Below, in pieces: positions 8,589-15,662 of a stretch of 39,885 bases of DNA. The notes below the pieces were generated by a model. The model saw nothing but the letters and a program-made list of their open reading frames with translations. It did not search any database and was not told the DNA's origin. Numbering within the stretch: position 1 is the stretch's first letter; each line of letters starts with the position of its first letter. Made by a program: the position numbers and the translations under genes. Source of the stretch: Stenotrophomonas raiganjensis (SeqCode) (GTDB taxonomy: Bacteria > Pseudomonadota > Gammaproteobacteria > Xanthomonadales > Xanthomonadaceae); assembly GCF_030658505.1 (NCBI RefSeq), contig NZ_JAUTXR010000168.1:1-39885 (forward strand), given 5' to 3'.

Positions 8589-8650
8589 GGGCAACAGGGC
8601 AGGGCGCGGCCGCCAGGGCGCGCAGCAGGGGGCGGCGGATTCTCCCTAGT

Positions 8651-9568
8651 TTACTCGCTGGCGACGTCCGGGCCGGCCTGTTCCGCATCGACCCCGGCGT
8701 TGGCCAGCTGCGCCCGCGCATGCAGGCGCTCGTCGATCACTGCAGTCATCAACGCACCGACGAAGAACACGGCGGTGGCGTAGTAGATCCACACCAGTGC
8801 GATCACCAGCGCGCCCATCGAACCGTAGGCGCTGCCTGGGGCCACGGTGGCGATGTAGACGCCGATGCCGTAGCGGCCCAGGGTGAACAGCACCGAAGTA
8901 ATGGCGCCGCCGATGAAGGCCTGGCGCCACGCCACGCGGCGGTCGGGCAGGTAGTGGTAGAGGAAGGCGAAGGCCAGCGTGTACAGCAGCAGCGAGGTCA
9001 GGTAGCCGATCGCCGGCAGCACCGAAGGCAACTGCGCGAACACCACCTGCAGTGCGGTGGTGGCGGTCATCGACAGGATCAGCAGGAAACCCAGGGCCAG
9101 CACCACGCCGAACGAGAATACGCGCTTGCGCAGCCACGCCTTGACGCCGTCCAGGCGCTGGCCGCTGGTGTGGAAGATCCGGTTCAGCGCGTTCTGCAGC
9201 TGGGCGAACACCGCGGTGGCGCCGACGAACAGCAGCAGCGTGCTCCACAGCCCGGCCAGCGAACCCACACTGGGCTGGCTGTTGGCGTTGTGCAGCACAG
9301 TGTCGGCGACGCTGGCCACGCTGCTGCCGGCGACCGAGCCGATCTGGCTGATCAGCGTCTGTTGCGCGGGCGGGTACAGCGAGGCGGTCAGCCACAGCAG
9401 CAGTACCAGCAGCGGCGCCATCGACAGCAGGGCGTAGAAGGAGACCGAAGCGGCCTGGGTCAGCACATCGATTTCGACGAAGCGCTTGGCCACTGCCATT
9501 GGGAAGCTGTCCTGCAGATTTCCCAGGCGGGACCGGACGGCAGGCAGAAAGGCTCGGGGATGCGGCAT
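8651..9568 (-). CDS. YihY/BrkB-family inner-membrane protein
   Basis: The 305-residue protein has about six membrane segments and the YihY/UPF0761 pattern: AASVSFYALLSMAPLLVLLLW near the N-terminus, SGLWSTLLLFVGATAVFAQLQNALNRIF in the middle, and GGAITSVLFTLGRYGIGVYI with GALVIALVWIYYATAVFFVGA near the C-terminus. The family's function is not established (some members were mis-named ribonuclease BN). The ATG at 9568 is preferred to an upstream TTG at 9610. It lies 62 bp upstream of dnaG on the same strand and probably shares its transcript. The C-terminal tail is acidic and variable. Confidence 0.85.
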   Translation of the reverse strand: MPHPRAFLPAVRSRLGNLQDSFPMAVAKRFVEIDVLTQAASVSFYALLSMAPLLVLLLWLTASLYPPAQQTLISQIGSVAGSSVASVADTVLHNANSQPSVGSLAGLWSTLLLFVGATAVFAQLQNALNRIFHTSGQRLDGVKAWLRKRVFSFGVVLALGFLLILSMTATTALQVVFAQLPSVLPAIGYLTSLLLYTLAFAFLYHYLPDRRVAWRQAFIGGAITSVLFTLGRYGIGVYIATVAPGSAYGSMGALVIALVWIYYATAVFFVGALMTAVIDERLHARAQLANAGVDAEQAGPDVASE

Positions 9569-9612
9569 CAGCGGATGACGGTGAGGGACGGGAACGTGTT
9601 TTTCTAGCAAAT

Positions 9613-9624
9613 CATGACGTCATG
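9613..9624. promoter_or_regulatory. 12-bp perfect palindrome CATGACGTCATG
   Basis: A perfect palindrome in the divergent gap between yihY (minus) and the secreted-protein gene at 9782 (plus). The size and symmetry would suit a dimeric regulator, but no family is implied and chance is possible. Confidence 0.25.
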
Positions 9625-9781
9625 CGGGGTGAAGTGCCTATTCAGCACCGCGTTTCACGGGCGACCGCGCTATCCTCTCGCCCGACCGACGGTGCGCAGG
9701 GGGGCTGCCGCCGCGGTATCCGTGGCCGGCTGCCGGTGCGCAGGGCCGCGACATTCCAATTTCTCTGCAAAAGGACGCGTT

Positions 9782-10720
9782 ATGAAAGGGATGGTCTATA
9801 CCACGATGGTGTTGCTGGCGACGGTGAGCGGTTCGGCGGCTGCCGCCTCGGCCGCCTGCGAGAAGGCATTCAAGACGGTAGGGGATCCGCGCAACGGTGC
9901 GATGTACATGGCCGATATCACCGTGCCGGGGCTGAAGGTGCAGAGCGCGCTGGACCAGCTGCGGCAGATCGGTGCGGAAGATGAGTTCGAAGTGGGCGGG
10001 CAGCTGGTGGAAGGCAATACCGGCAACCAGTACCTGATCCAGACCAAGGGGCTGCGCACGCCGCTGGTGCTGATCGGCACCGCCGACCATACCGGCCGGG
10101 TCACCCTGGCGACCAAGCTGGCGCGTGGCCAGACGATCGGCCAGGAAGAAGCGCGGCAGTCGATGTGCGCCATGCTGGACAAGCTGAAGGGCGGCAGCCA
10201 GGGCGAAGCACTGGCCGCTGCGGCGCGCTCGAAGCAGCCCATGCCTGCGCCGGAAGACGTGGCCGCGCCGGACCTGTCCAAGAAGATGGGCAAGGAAGTG
10301 CGCAGCACGATGGCGGCCTACAATGCCGCCGGCAGCTTCAAGGACCTGATGCTGGGCACGACCACCAACAAGGAAGACCTGGGCGATCGTTCGGCCACCT
10401 TCCTGCCGCTGTACGCCAAGTACATCGGCCGCCGGTACCGCATCGATGGCCAGGTGTATACGGTCAATCGGAGCAGCTACGCCACCCGTCCGGGCGAGGT
10501 GGGCTCGATCAACTATCTGGTGACGCCGGAACGCGGCCTGCTACGGATCCGCCAGAACGACACCTTCAACAACAACAACTACACCATCCGCTGCGAGTTC
10601 GCCCCGGACCAGGCGGCCAACTTCAGCATGCTGCGTGAGCGGGACTGGGCCAAGCTGGAAGGCGAGGTCAGCTCGGTGGAGGGCAGTTCGATGACCCTGC
10701 GCAACTGCCGCCAGGTGTAA
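9782..10720 (+). CDS. Secreted protein of unknown function
   Basis: A 312-residue protein with an N-terminal signal peptide (residues 1 to about 24, cut before ACEKAF). Four cysteines are visible (in ACEKAF, MCAML, IRCEF and NCRQV), which is compatible with two disulfides in the periplasm. The middle (about residues 145-190) is Ala/Lys-rich and probably a linker. The C-terminal third is beta-rich (RRYRIDGQVYTVNR, GSINYLVTPERGLLRIRQND, NNNNYTIRCEF). No family is recognised. The start follows AAAAGGA at 7 bp. It lies on the opposite strand between yqeY and yihY, inside what is otherwise a minus-strand rpsU-yqeY-yihY-dnaG cluster, and a symmetric hairpin follows it. Confidence 0.75.
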   Translation: MKGMVYTTMVLLATVSGSAAAASAACEKAFKTVGDPRNGAMYMADITVPGLKVQSALDQLRQIGAEDEFEVGGQLVEGNTGNQYLIQTKGLRTPLVLIGTADHTGRVTLATKLARGQTIGQEEARQSMCAMLDKLKGGSQGEALAAAARSKQPMPAPEDVAAPDLSKKMGKEVRSTMAAYNAAGSFKDLMLGTTTNKEDLGDRSATFLPLYAKYIGRRYRIDGQVYTVNRSSYATRPGEVGSINYLVTPERGLLRIRQNDTFNNNNYTIRCEFAPDQAANFSMLRERDWAKLEGEVSSVEGSSMTLRNCRQV

Positions 10721-10750
10721 GCGGCAGCGCGCCTGCATGCAGCCAGCAAT

Positions 10751-10779
10751 GACAAGGCCCGCGATATGCGGGCCTTGTC
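10751..10779. terminator. Bidirectional hairpin between convergent genes
   Basis: GACAAGGCCCGC-GATAT-GCGGGCCTTGTC is a perfect 12-bp stem between the plus-strand gene ending at 10720 and yqeY ending at 10803. There is no long T tract, so it is inferred to be a transcript end from its position. Confidence 0.6.
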
Positions 10780-10802
10780 GCGTGAAGCGGGCGGTGCGCT
10801 GA

Positions 10803-11249
10803 TCAGCCGGCCAGGGCCTGCTTGACCAGCTTGGACACCAGGCCCATGTCGGCCTGACCGGCCAGCTTCGGCTTCAGTGCGCCCATCAGCTTGCCCATGT
10901 CGGCCGCGCCGCTGGCACCGGTCTCGGCGATGGCGGCCTGGATGGCGGCCACGATTTCGGCTTCGCCCATCTTGGCCGGCAGGTAGGCTTCGATGACCAC
11001 GATCTCGGCGCGCTCGATCTCGGCCAGGTCTTCACGGTTGGCCGCTTCGTACTGGCTGACCGAGTCCTTGCGCTGCTTGACCATCTTGTCGAGCACGGCG
11101 ATCACGGCGGTGTCGTCCAACTCGATGCGCTCGTCCACTTCGCGCTGCTTGATGGCGGCGTTGATCAGGCGGATCACGCCCAGCTTGTGCTTCTCGCCCG
11201 CCTTCATGGCGGCCTTCATGTCTTCGGTGAGCTGCTGCTTCATGCTCAT
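10803..11249 (-). CDS. yqeY: GatB/YqeY-domain protein
   Basis: A helical protein of 148 residues matching the YqeY family throughout: MSMKQQLTEDMKAAMKAGEK at the start, RLINAAIKQREVDERIELDD, then IEAYLPAKMGEAEI and the C-terminal ADMGKLMGALKPKLAGQADMGLVSKLVK. The domain also forms the tail of the GatB amidotransferase subunit, where it contacts tRNA. Stand-alone YqeY has no settled role. It is encoded downstream of rpsU on the same strand, an arrangement common in proteobacteria. A terminator-like hairpin (11304-11335) lies in the gap from rpsU and probably lowers read-through. Confidence 0.92.
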   Translation of the reverse strand: MSMKQQLTEDMKAAMKAGEKHKLGVIRLINAAIKQREVDERIELDDTAVIAVLDKMVKQRKDSVSQYEAANREDLAEIERAEIVVIEAYLPAKMGEAEIVAAIQAAIAETGASGAADMGKLMGALKPKLAGQADMGLVSKLVKQALAG

Positions 11250-11303
11250 GAGGAACCTCGTGGTGGTAGGTGGGGCGGGGCGGATGCCCGAACCCGGAAA
11301 CGC

Positions 11304-11335
11304 AAAAAGCCGGCGACGCTCGCGCGTGCCGGCTT
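11304..11335 (-). terminator. Rho-independent terminator after rpsU
   Basis: On the minus strand AAGCCGGC...GCCGGCTTTTT forms a stem with five T. It sits between rpsU (ends 11383) and yqeY (starts 11249), so it would end most rpsU transcripts while allowing some read-through. Confidence 0.7.
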
Positions 11336-11382
11336 CGGCTCCATCGCGACGGGCAGGCCCGCCGCAATGAAGATGCGTCCGA

Positions 11383-11598
11383 TCAGTACAGGCGCTGACG
11401 CTTGGTAACGTCGCGCGACGAGCGGCGCAGCTGACGCTTCACAGCAGCGGCGGCCTTGCGCTTGCGCTCCTGGGTCGGCTTTTCGTAGAACTCGCGCTTG
11501 CGGGTTTCGGCCAGCACACCGGCCTTTTCGCAAGTGCGCTTGAAGCGGCGAAGAGCAAACTCGAAGGGCTCGTTCTCGCGGACTTTGACGCTGGGCAT
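11383..11598 (-). CDS. rpsU: 30S ribosomal protein S21
   Basis: The small basic protein S21 of the 30S subunit, 71 residues, with the universally recognisable start [20 protein letters not shown] and an Arg/Lys-rich tail ending KRQRLY. The ATG at 11598 is fixed by the conserved N-terminus, although the frame stays open further upstream. It is the first gene of the minus-strand cluster, has its own promoter (11647-11674), and diverges from tsaD as in many proteobacteria. Confidence 0.97.
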
Positions 11599-11646
11599 GG
11601 AATCTCCGGGACACAGTAGAACCGGGTCACGCCCGGCGAGCCGCAC

Positions 11647-11674
11647 ATTATAGCGGCGAATCAACAAACTGCAA
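11647..11674 (-). promoter_or_regulatory. Sigma-70 promoter for rpsU
   Basis: On the minus strand a TTGCAG -35 box (11669-11674), a 16-bp spacer and a perfect TATAAT -10 box (11647-11652) lie about 50 bp before the rpsU start. Confidence 0.75.
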
Positions 11675-11764
11675 GCGGCCAACCCTGAATACGGGCCGGG
11701 TGTTCGAAAGCAGTGGGATCTGCACGTCCCCCGAGGGGCCGACAGGGGCGTCATAATAGCAGGC

Positions 11765-12790
11765 ATGCGAGTCCTTGGCATCGAATCTTCCTGTGATGAG
11801 ACCGGCGTGGCGGTGTATGACACCGACCTGGCCGGCAGCGCGGCCCTGCGCGCCCATGCGGTCTACAGCCAGATCGCCCTGCACGCCGAGTACGGCGGTG
11901 TAGTGCCCGAGCTGGCCAGCCGCGACCATGTCCGCAAGCTGCTGCCGCTGGTGCGGCAGACCCTGGCCGACGCTGGCCTCGGTGTGGGCGACATTGATGG
12001 CGTGGCCTACACGGCCGGTCCTGGCCTGGTTGGTGCGCTGCTGGTGGGCGCCGGCGTGGCCCGGTCGCTGGCCTGGGCGCTGGAGGTACCGGCGGTGGGC
12101 GTACACCATATGGAAGGGCACCTGCTGGCGCCGCTGATGGAGGACGACCCGCCGGAAGCGCCGTTCGTGGCCCTGCTGGTATCGGGCGGCCATACCCAGC
12201 TGGTGGCGGTCGACGCGATCGGCCAGTACCGGCTGCTGGGCGAGACCCTGGACGATGCGGCCGGTGAGGCGTTCGACAAGACCGCCAAGCTGATGGGCCT
12301 GCCTTACCCCGGCGGTCCGCAGCTGGCCAGGCTGGCCGAGCAGGGCACGCCGGGGGCCTACCGCTTCGCGCGGCCGATGACGGATCGCCCGGGGCTGGAT
12401 TTCAGCTTCTCCGGGCTGAAGACCCAGGTCCTGATGGCGTGGCGTGACAGCGACCAGAGCGAGCAGACCCGCGCCGACATCGCCCGCGGCTTTGAAGACG
12501 CGGTGGTCGAGACCCTGTCGATCAAGTGCGAGCGCGCGCTGGAAGCGGCCGGCACCAACGTGATCGTGGTGGCCGGCGGTGTCGGCGCCAACAAGCGCCT
12601 GCGCGCCCGCCTGCGGCAGATGGCCGAGCGCCTCGGCGGCCGCGCCTGCTTCCCGCGGCCGGCGCTGTGCACCGACAACGGCGCGATGATCGCCTTCGCC
12701 GGCGCGCTGCGCCTGCAGGCCGGCCAGCAGAGTCCGCCGAAGGTGGATGTGACCCCGCGCTGGGACATGGCGACCCTGCCGGCGGTGTGA
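11765..12790 (+). CDS. tsaD: tRNA N6-threonylcarbamoyladenosine transferase
   Basis: Catalytic subunit that transfers the threonylcarbamoyl group to A37 of ANN-decoding tRNAs, working with TsaB, TsaC and TsaE encoded elsewhere. The 341-residue product begins [13 protein letters not shown]. It carries the metal-binding HMEGH motif (H115 and H119), the ASKH-fold phosphate loop VSGGHTQL, the SFSGLKT stretch and a C-terminal [10 protein letters not shown] that supplies another metal ligand. The length is normal. It diverges from rpsU across 166 bp. A CATAAT sequence at 11752-11757 is too close to the start to be a confident -10 box. Confidence 0.97.
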
Positions 12791-12823
12791 ACCGGTAGCG
12801 TAGGGCCACGGCCGGCGGACGTA

Positions 12824-13483
12824 TTACCGACGCCCTGCCAATGGCGACGCCGCCAGCACGGTTGTCGCCCGCTCATGGCGCTGCAGCCACCCCAGCGTAT
12901 GCGGGCAGCGGGCGTGGATCAGCCGCCCGATCGCGGCCAGGTCGGCGCCGATGTCGCGTTCCAAGATGGGTTCGTGGTGGGCGATGCGGTTGCGCAGGTG
13001 GCGGATGCGGCCAATATCCGCGTGGATGGCTTTCCGGATGACACTGGGGTGGGCGCAAGGCGCATGGCGCAGGACTCCGCTGAGTGCCGGTATCCACAGC
13101 GTGGAATCGAAGCGACATGTGAATAGCTGCTGCCAGAACACCATAGGCAGGTTGGCGACGATTTCAGGTGTATCGCTTGCGCGACTGGCAAGGTGTTCCA
13201 GTGCCGTGCGTGGAGAAGTACTGGACGAAGTTGGCAGCCTGCGTCTAAAGGCATCATTCCAGGGCCAACGTGGACCGTGCTGCCGGACAAGAACCATTGC
13301 CGCGGCGTTGCGGGTGACCACCTCGCACAGATGGACCGGCATCATCAGTGCACCGCACAGCCGCATGTTCCAGAGGTAGAGGGATTCGGCTGTGACGCCG
13401 GGGCCGCAGGTCGATGCGATTCTCTCGTAGGTAGACAGACGCTCCGCTGACAACGCGCGCCGCAGTGCATCGTATGAAGCCAT
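12824..13483 (-). CDS. Abi-like protein with HEPN RNase motif
   Basis: A mainly helical protein of 219 residues with the features of the Abi-like (Abi_2/AbiD-AbiF) group: MSLYLWN-type N-terminal helices, a conserved FWQQLFTCRFDSTLW segment (about 116-130), and near the C-terminus RNRIAHHEPI, in which R164-N165 and H169 form the R-N-x3-H motif of HEPN ribonucleases. Family members can abort phage infection by cleaving RNA, but many chromosomal copies have no tested role, so defence is inferred. It is a lone gene converging on tsaD. No adjacent antitoxin is seen. Its codon use and base composition look somewhat less extreme than its neighbours. Confidence 0.75.
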   Translation of the reverse strand: MASYDALRRALSAERLSTYERIASTCGPGVTAESLYLWNMRLCGALMMPVHLCEVVTRNAAAMVLVRQHGPRWPWNDAFRRRLPTSSSTSPRTALEHLASRASDTPEIVANLPMVFWQQLFTCRFDSTLWIPALSGVLRHAPCAHPSVIRKAIHADIGRIRHLRNRIAHHEPILERDIGADLAAIGRLIHARCPHTLGWLQRHERATTVLAASPLAGRR

Positions 13484-13559
13484 CGTGATGTGCGGTGGTG
13501 AAGAATGGATCGATGTTGGCCAGTCAGGCGGGCAACAACCATAAGGGAACGTCGTTGTC

Positions 13560-13749
13560 CGTGTGGCCGATTCTCTGTGTTTCGCCTCGGACGAATACCT
13601 GAGCTTGCCTGTCGGAATTGGCCTTGACCGACGATCTGGTCCTTGCCTACTCTGCGTGCCTGCGCCACCGGGACTCGCGGCTGTTCAACAGCCCCCCCCG
13701 GGGACAAACGGTAGTACCAAAGGGCCCTGCTAGCGGGGCCCTTTGTTTC
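13560..13749 (+). ncRNA. Candidate small RNA ending in an intrinsic terminator
   Basis: The 363-bp gap between the Abi-like gene and folB contains a strong plus-strand terminator (13718-13749), yet no plus-strand gene lies between tsaD (ends 12790) and it. The stretch before it contains local hairpins (for example GTCGG...CCGAC around 13611-13635) and a run of eight C. This suggests an independently transcribed RNA of roughly 150-190 nt. The 5' end is not defined. I could not match it to 6S, SRP, tmRNA or RNase P RNA. Confidence 0.4.
13718..13749 (+). terminator. Orphan intrinsic terminator
   Basis: CAAAGGGCCC and GGGCCCTTTG form a perfect 10-bp stem around an 8-nt loop, followed by TTTCTT on the plus strand. 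It belongs to no upstream coding gene on that strand. Confidence 0.7.
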
Positions 13750-13846
13750 TTCCGGGCCGCCCCACGCCGGTCGCCCACCGCTCGTTCCGGGCAGGCTCAC
13801 CGCCATGCCGTTACCATGACCCCCTGTATTCGGGCTGGTAGGCGCA

Positions 13847-14200
13847 ATGGACAAGGTTTTCATCGAGGGGCTGACGATCGACGCCCTGATCGGTATCTAC
13901 GATTGGGAACGACGGATCCGCCAGGACCTGGTGTTCGACCTGGAAATGGGCTTCGACAACCGCCGTCCTGCGGCCACCGACGACATCACCCACACCCTGA
14001 ACTACAAGGCGGTGAGCAAGCGCCTGGAGCAGTTCGTGCGCGAGTCGGAGTTCGGCCTGGTCGAGACCCTGGCCGAGCGCTGCGCGCAGATCGTGCTGGA
14101 CGAATTCGAGGTGAAGTGGCTGCGCCTGAAGCTGAGCAAGCCGGGCGCGGTGCGCGGCGCGCGCGCGGTGGGCGTGATCATCGAACGCACCCGGGACTGA
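13847..14200 (+). CDS. folB: Dihydroneopterin aldolase
   Basis: Cleaves 7,8-dihydroneopterin to 6-hydroxymethyl-dihydropterin and glycolaldehyde in folate synthesis. The 117-residue product is of normal length and shows the family features: MDKVFIEGLTIDALIGIYDWER at the start, DITHTLNYKAV, the FGLVETLAER helix holding the pterin-anchoring Glu, and the late KLSKPGAV with the catalytic lysine. It is followed after a short SMAG-type palindrome by the mechanosensitive channel gene and appears to be its own unit. Confidence 0.96.
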   Translation: MDKVFIEGLTIDALIGIYDWERRIRQDLVFDLEMGFDNRRPAATDDITHTLNYKAVSKRLEQFVRESEFGLVETLAERCAQIVLDEFEVKWLRLKLSKPGAVRGARAVGVIIERTRD

Positions 14201-14203
14201 TCC

Positions 14204-14230
14204 GGTAGTGCCGGCCGCTGGCCGGCAACC
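14204..14230. repeat. SMAG-type palindrome
   Basis: GGTAGTGCCGGCCGCTGGCCGGCAACC is a GTAG-headed hairpin typical of S. maltophilia REP elements (stem GCCGGCC/GGCCGGC), located just after folB. Confidence 0.85.
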
Positions 14231-14262
14231 CCGACAACGACGATAGACAAAGGAGACAACGG

Positions 14263-15534
14263 ATGGTGGACGCGGTGGTGGCGGTACAGTGGCTGGAACG
14301 GCTGCAGAACACACTGGAACCCTATCCCGGCGCCTACCTGGCGTTGATGATCACGTCGCTGCTGGTCGCAGCGGGCCTGGCCAACTGGGTGACCAAGCGC
14401 ATCCTGCTGCGCGGGCTGCGACGCCTGCTCAGCCGCCTGCCGGGTGCTGACACCGGCCGTGGCAGCCACCTGATGCGGGTGATCTCGCGGCTGTCCAATG
14501 TGGTGCCCAGCCAGGTGATCGCCTCCGGCATCCGCATCGTGCCGGACCTGCCGCCGGGGCTGGTGAGCTTCATCATCGGCGCCTGCCAGGCCTGGGCGAT
14601 CCTGACCGTGGTGCTGGCCATCTCGCATGCGCTGGATGCGGCCAACGATCTCTACGAACGCCGCCCCGAGGCACGCAACAAGCCGATCAAGGGGTACCTG
14701 CAGGTTGCCAAGATCGTCATCTTCGTGATCGCCGGCCTGTCGATCGTTGCCACCCTGGCCGGCGTTGACCTGCGCTATCTGGTCACCGGCCTCGGCGCAG
14801 CCACGGCCGTGTTGATGCTGATCTTCCAGGACACCATCCTGTCGCTGGTGGCCAGCGTGCAGATCAGCGGCGACGGCCGCGTGCGCATCGGCGACTGGAT
14901 CGAGATGCCCAGCCAGAATGCCGATGGCGATGTCATCGATATCGCGCTGCACACGGTGACCGTGCAGAACTTCGACAAGACCATCACCACCATCCCGACC
15001 AAGAAGCTGGTGACCGAGTCGTTCAAGAACTGGCGCGGCATGCAGGAGGCCGGTGGCCGCCGGATCAAGCGCGCGCTGTACCTGGACCAGCACAGCGTCG
15101 GTTTCCTCGACGAGGGCGACCTGGCCTTCCTCGGTGAATTCGCGCTGCTGCGTGACTACCTGCAGGAGAAAGAGCAGGAGCTGGGCCAGTGGAACGGGCG
15201 CCTGCGCGAGCAGGGCGTGGCCGAGGTCAACAGCCGCCGGGTGACCAACCTGGGTACCTTCCGCGCCTATGTGGAGCGCTACCTGCGCAATCACCCGGGC
15301 ATCCATACCGATATGACCCTGCTGGTACGGCAGCTGCAGCCGACCACCGAGGGCCTGCCGCTGGAGCTGTACTGCTTTACCCGCAGCACCGCCTGGGGCG
15401 AGTACGAGGCGGTGCAGTCGGACATCTTCGACCACCTGCTGGCGATCCTGCCGGCCTTCGGCCTGCGGGTGTTCCAGGCCTCCAGCGATGCCATGTTGAT
15501 GGCCGGGCAGCGCCAGCTGGCGGGCTCGGAGTAA
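14263..15534 (+). CDS. MscS-family mechanosensitive channel (YbdG-like)
   Basis: A 423-residue membrane protein with about five membrane segments (residues 20-45, 65-90, 100-125, 145-165, 170-195). The last is the pore-lining helix of the MscS fold (TGLGAATAVLMLIFQDTILSL), followed by a cytoplasmic beta domain (VRIGDWIEMPSQNADGDVIDIALHTVTVQNFDKTITTIPT) and a C-terminal alpha/beta domain. The length and the insert before the beta domain resemble E. coli YbdG, a miniconductance channel that releases solutes on hypo-osmotic shock. The start follows AAAGGAGA by about 7 bp. No operon partner is evident. Confidence 0.9.
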   Translation: MVDAVVAVQWLERLQNTLEPYPGAYLALMITSLLVAAGLANWVTKRILLRGLRRLLSRLPGADTGRGSHLMRVISRLSNVVPSQVIASGIRIVPDLPPGLVSFIIGACQAWAILTVVLAISHALDAANDLYERRPEARNKPIKGYLQVAKIVIFVIAGLSIVATLAGVDLRYLVTGLGAATAVLMLIFQDTILSLVASVQISGDGRVRIGDWIEMPSQNADGDVIDIALHTVTVQNFDKTITTIPTKKLVTESFKNWRGMQEAGGRRIKRALYLDQHSVGFLDEGDLAFLGEFALLRDYLQEKEQELGQWNGRLREQGVAEVNSRRVTNLGTFRAYVERYLRNHPGIHTDMTLLVRQLQPTTEGLPLELYCFTRSTAWGEYEAVQSDIFDHLLAILPAFGLRVFQASSDAMLMAGQRQLAGSE

Positions 15535-15621
15535 GCTGCGAGGCCTCCGGCCGGACCGTACGGATCCGGCTGGAGCCTGAAACTGAATGACGAAACTTCT
15601 CGCCAATTGGCTCCGGATCGC

Positions 15622-15649
15622 TAGAATGCCGGGCTTGTAAACGTTTTCA
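15622..15649 (+). promoter_or_regulatory. Promoter -10 box with LacI-type operator
   Basis: TAGAAT (15622-15627) is a good -10 box. Eight bases on lies TGTAAACGTTTTCA (15636-15649), a near-perfect palindrome with the central ACGT of LacI/GalR-family operators seen upstream of sugar-utilisation genes in xanthomonads. Its position at the expected transcript start suggests repression by a sugar-responsive regulator encoded outside the window. No convincing -35 box is seen. Confidence 0.6.
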
Positions 15650-15662
15650 TCAAGGACTGCTG

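Noticed and set aside
6660..8783. A 707-codon plus-strand open frame across dnaG
   Set aside because: dnaG is certain on the other strand. The plus frame is low-complexity His/Gln/Arg-rich sequence.
13560..13749. 6S RNA, SRP RNA or tmRNA
   Set aside because: I could not find the conserved pairing or end sequences of these families, so only an unnamed candidate RNA is reported.
13618..14208. A plus-strand open frame running through the terminator into folB
   Set aside because: It crosses a strong intrinsic terminator and overlaps folB in another frame. The region is better read as non-coding.
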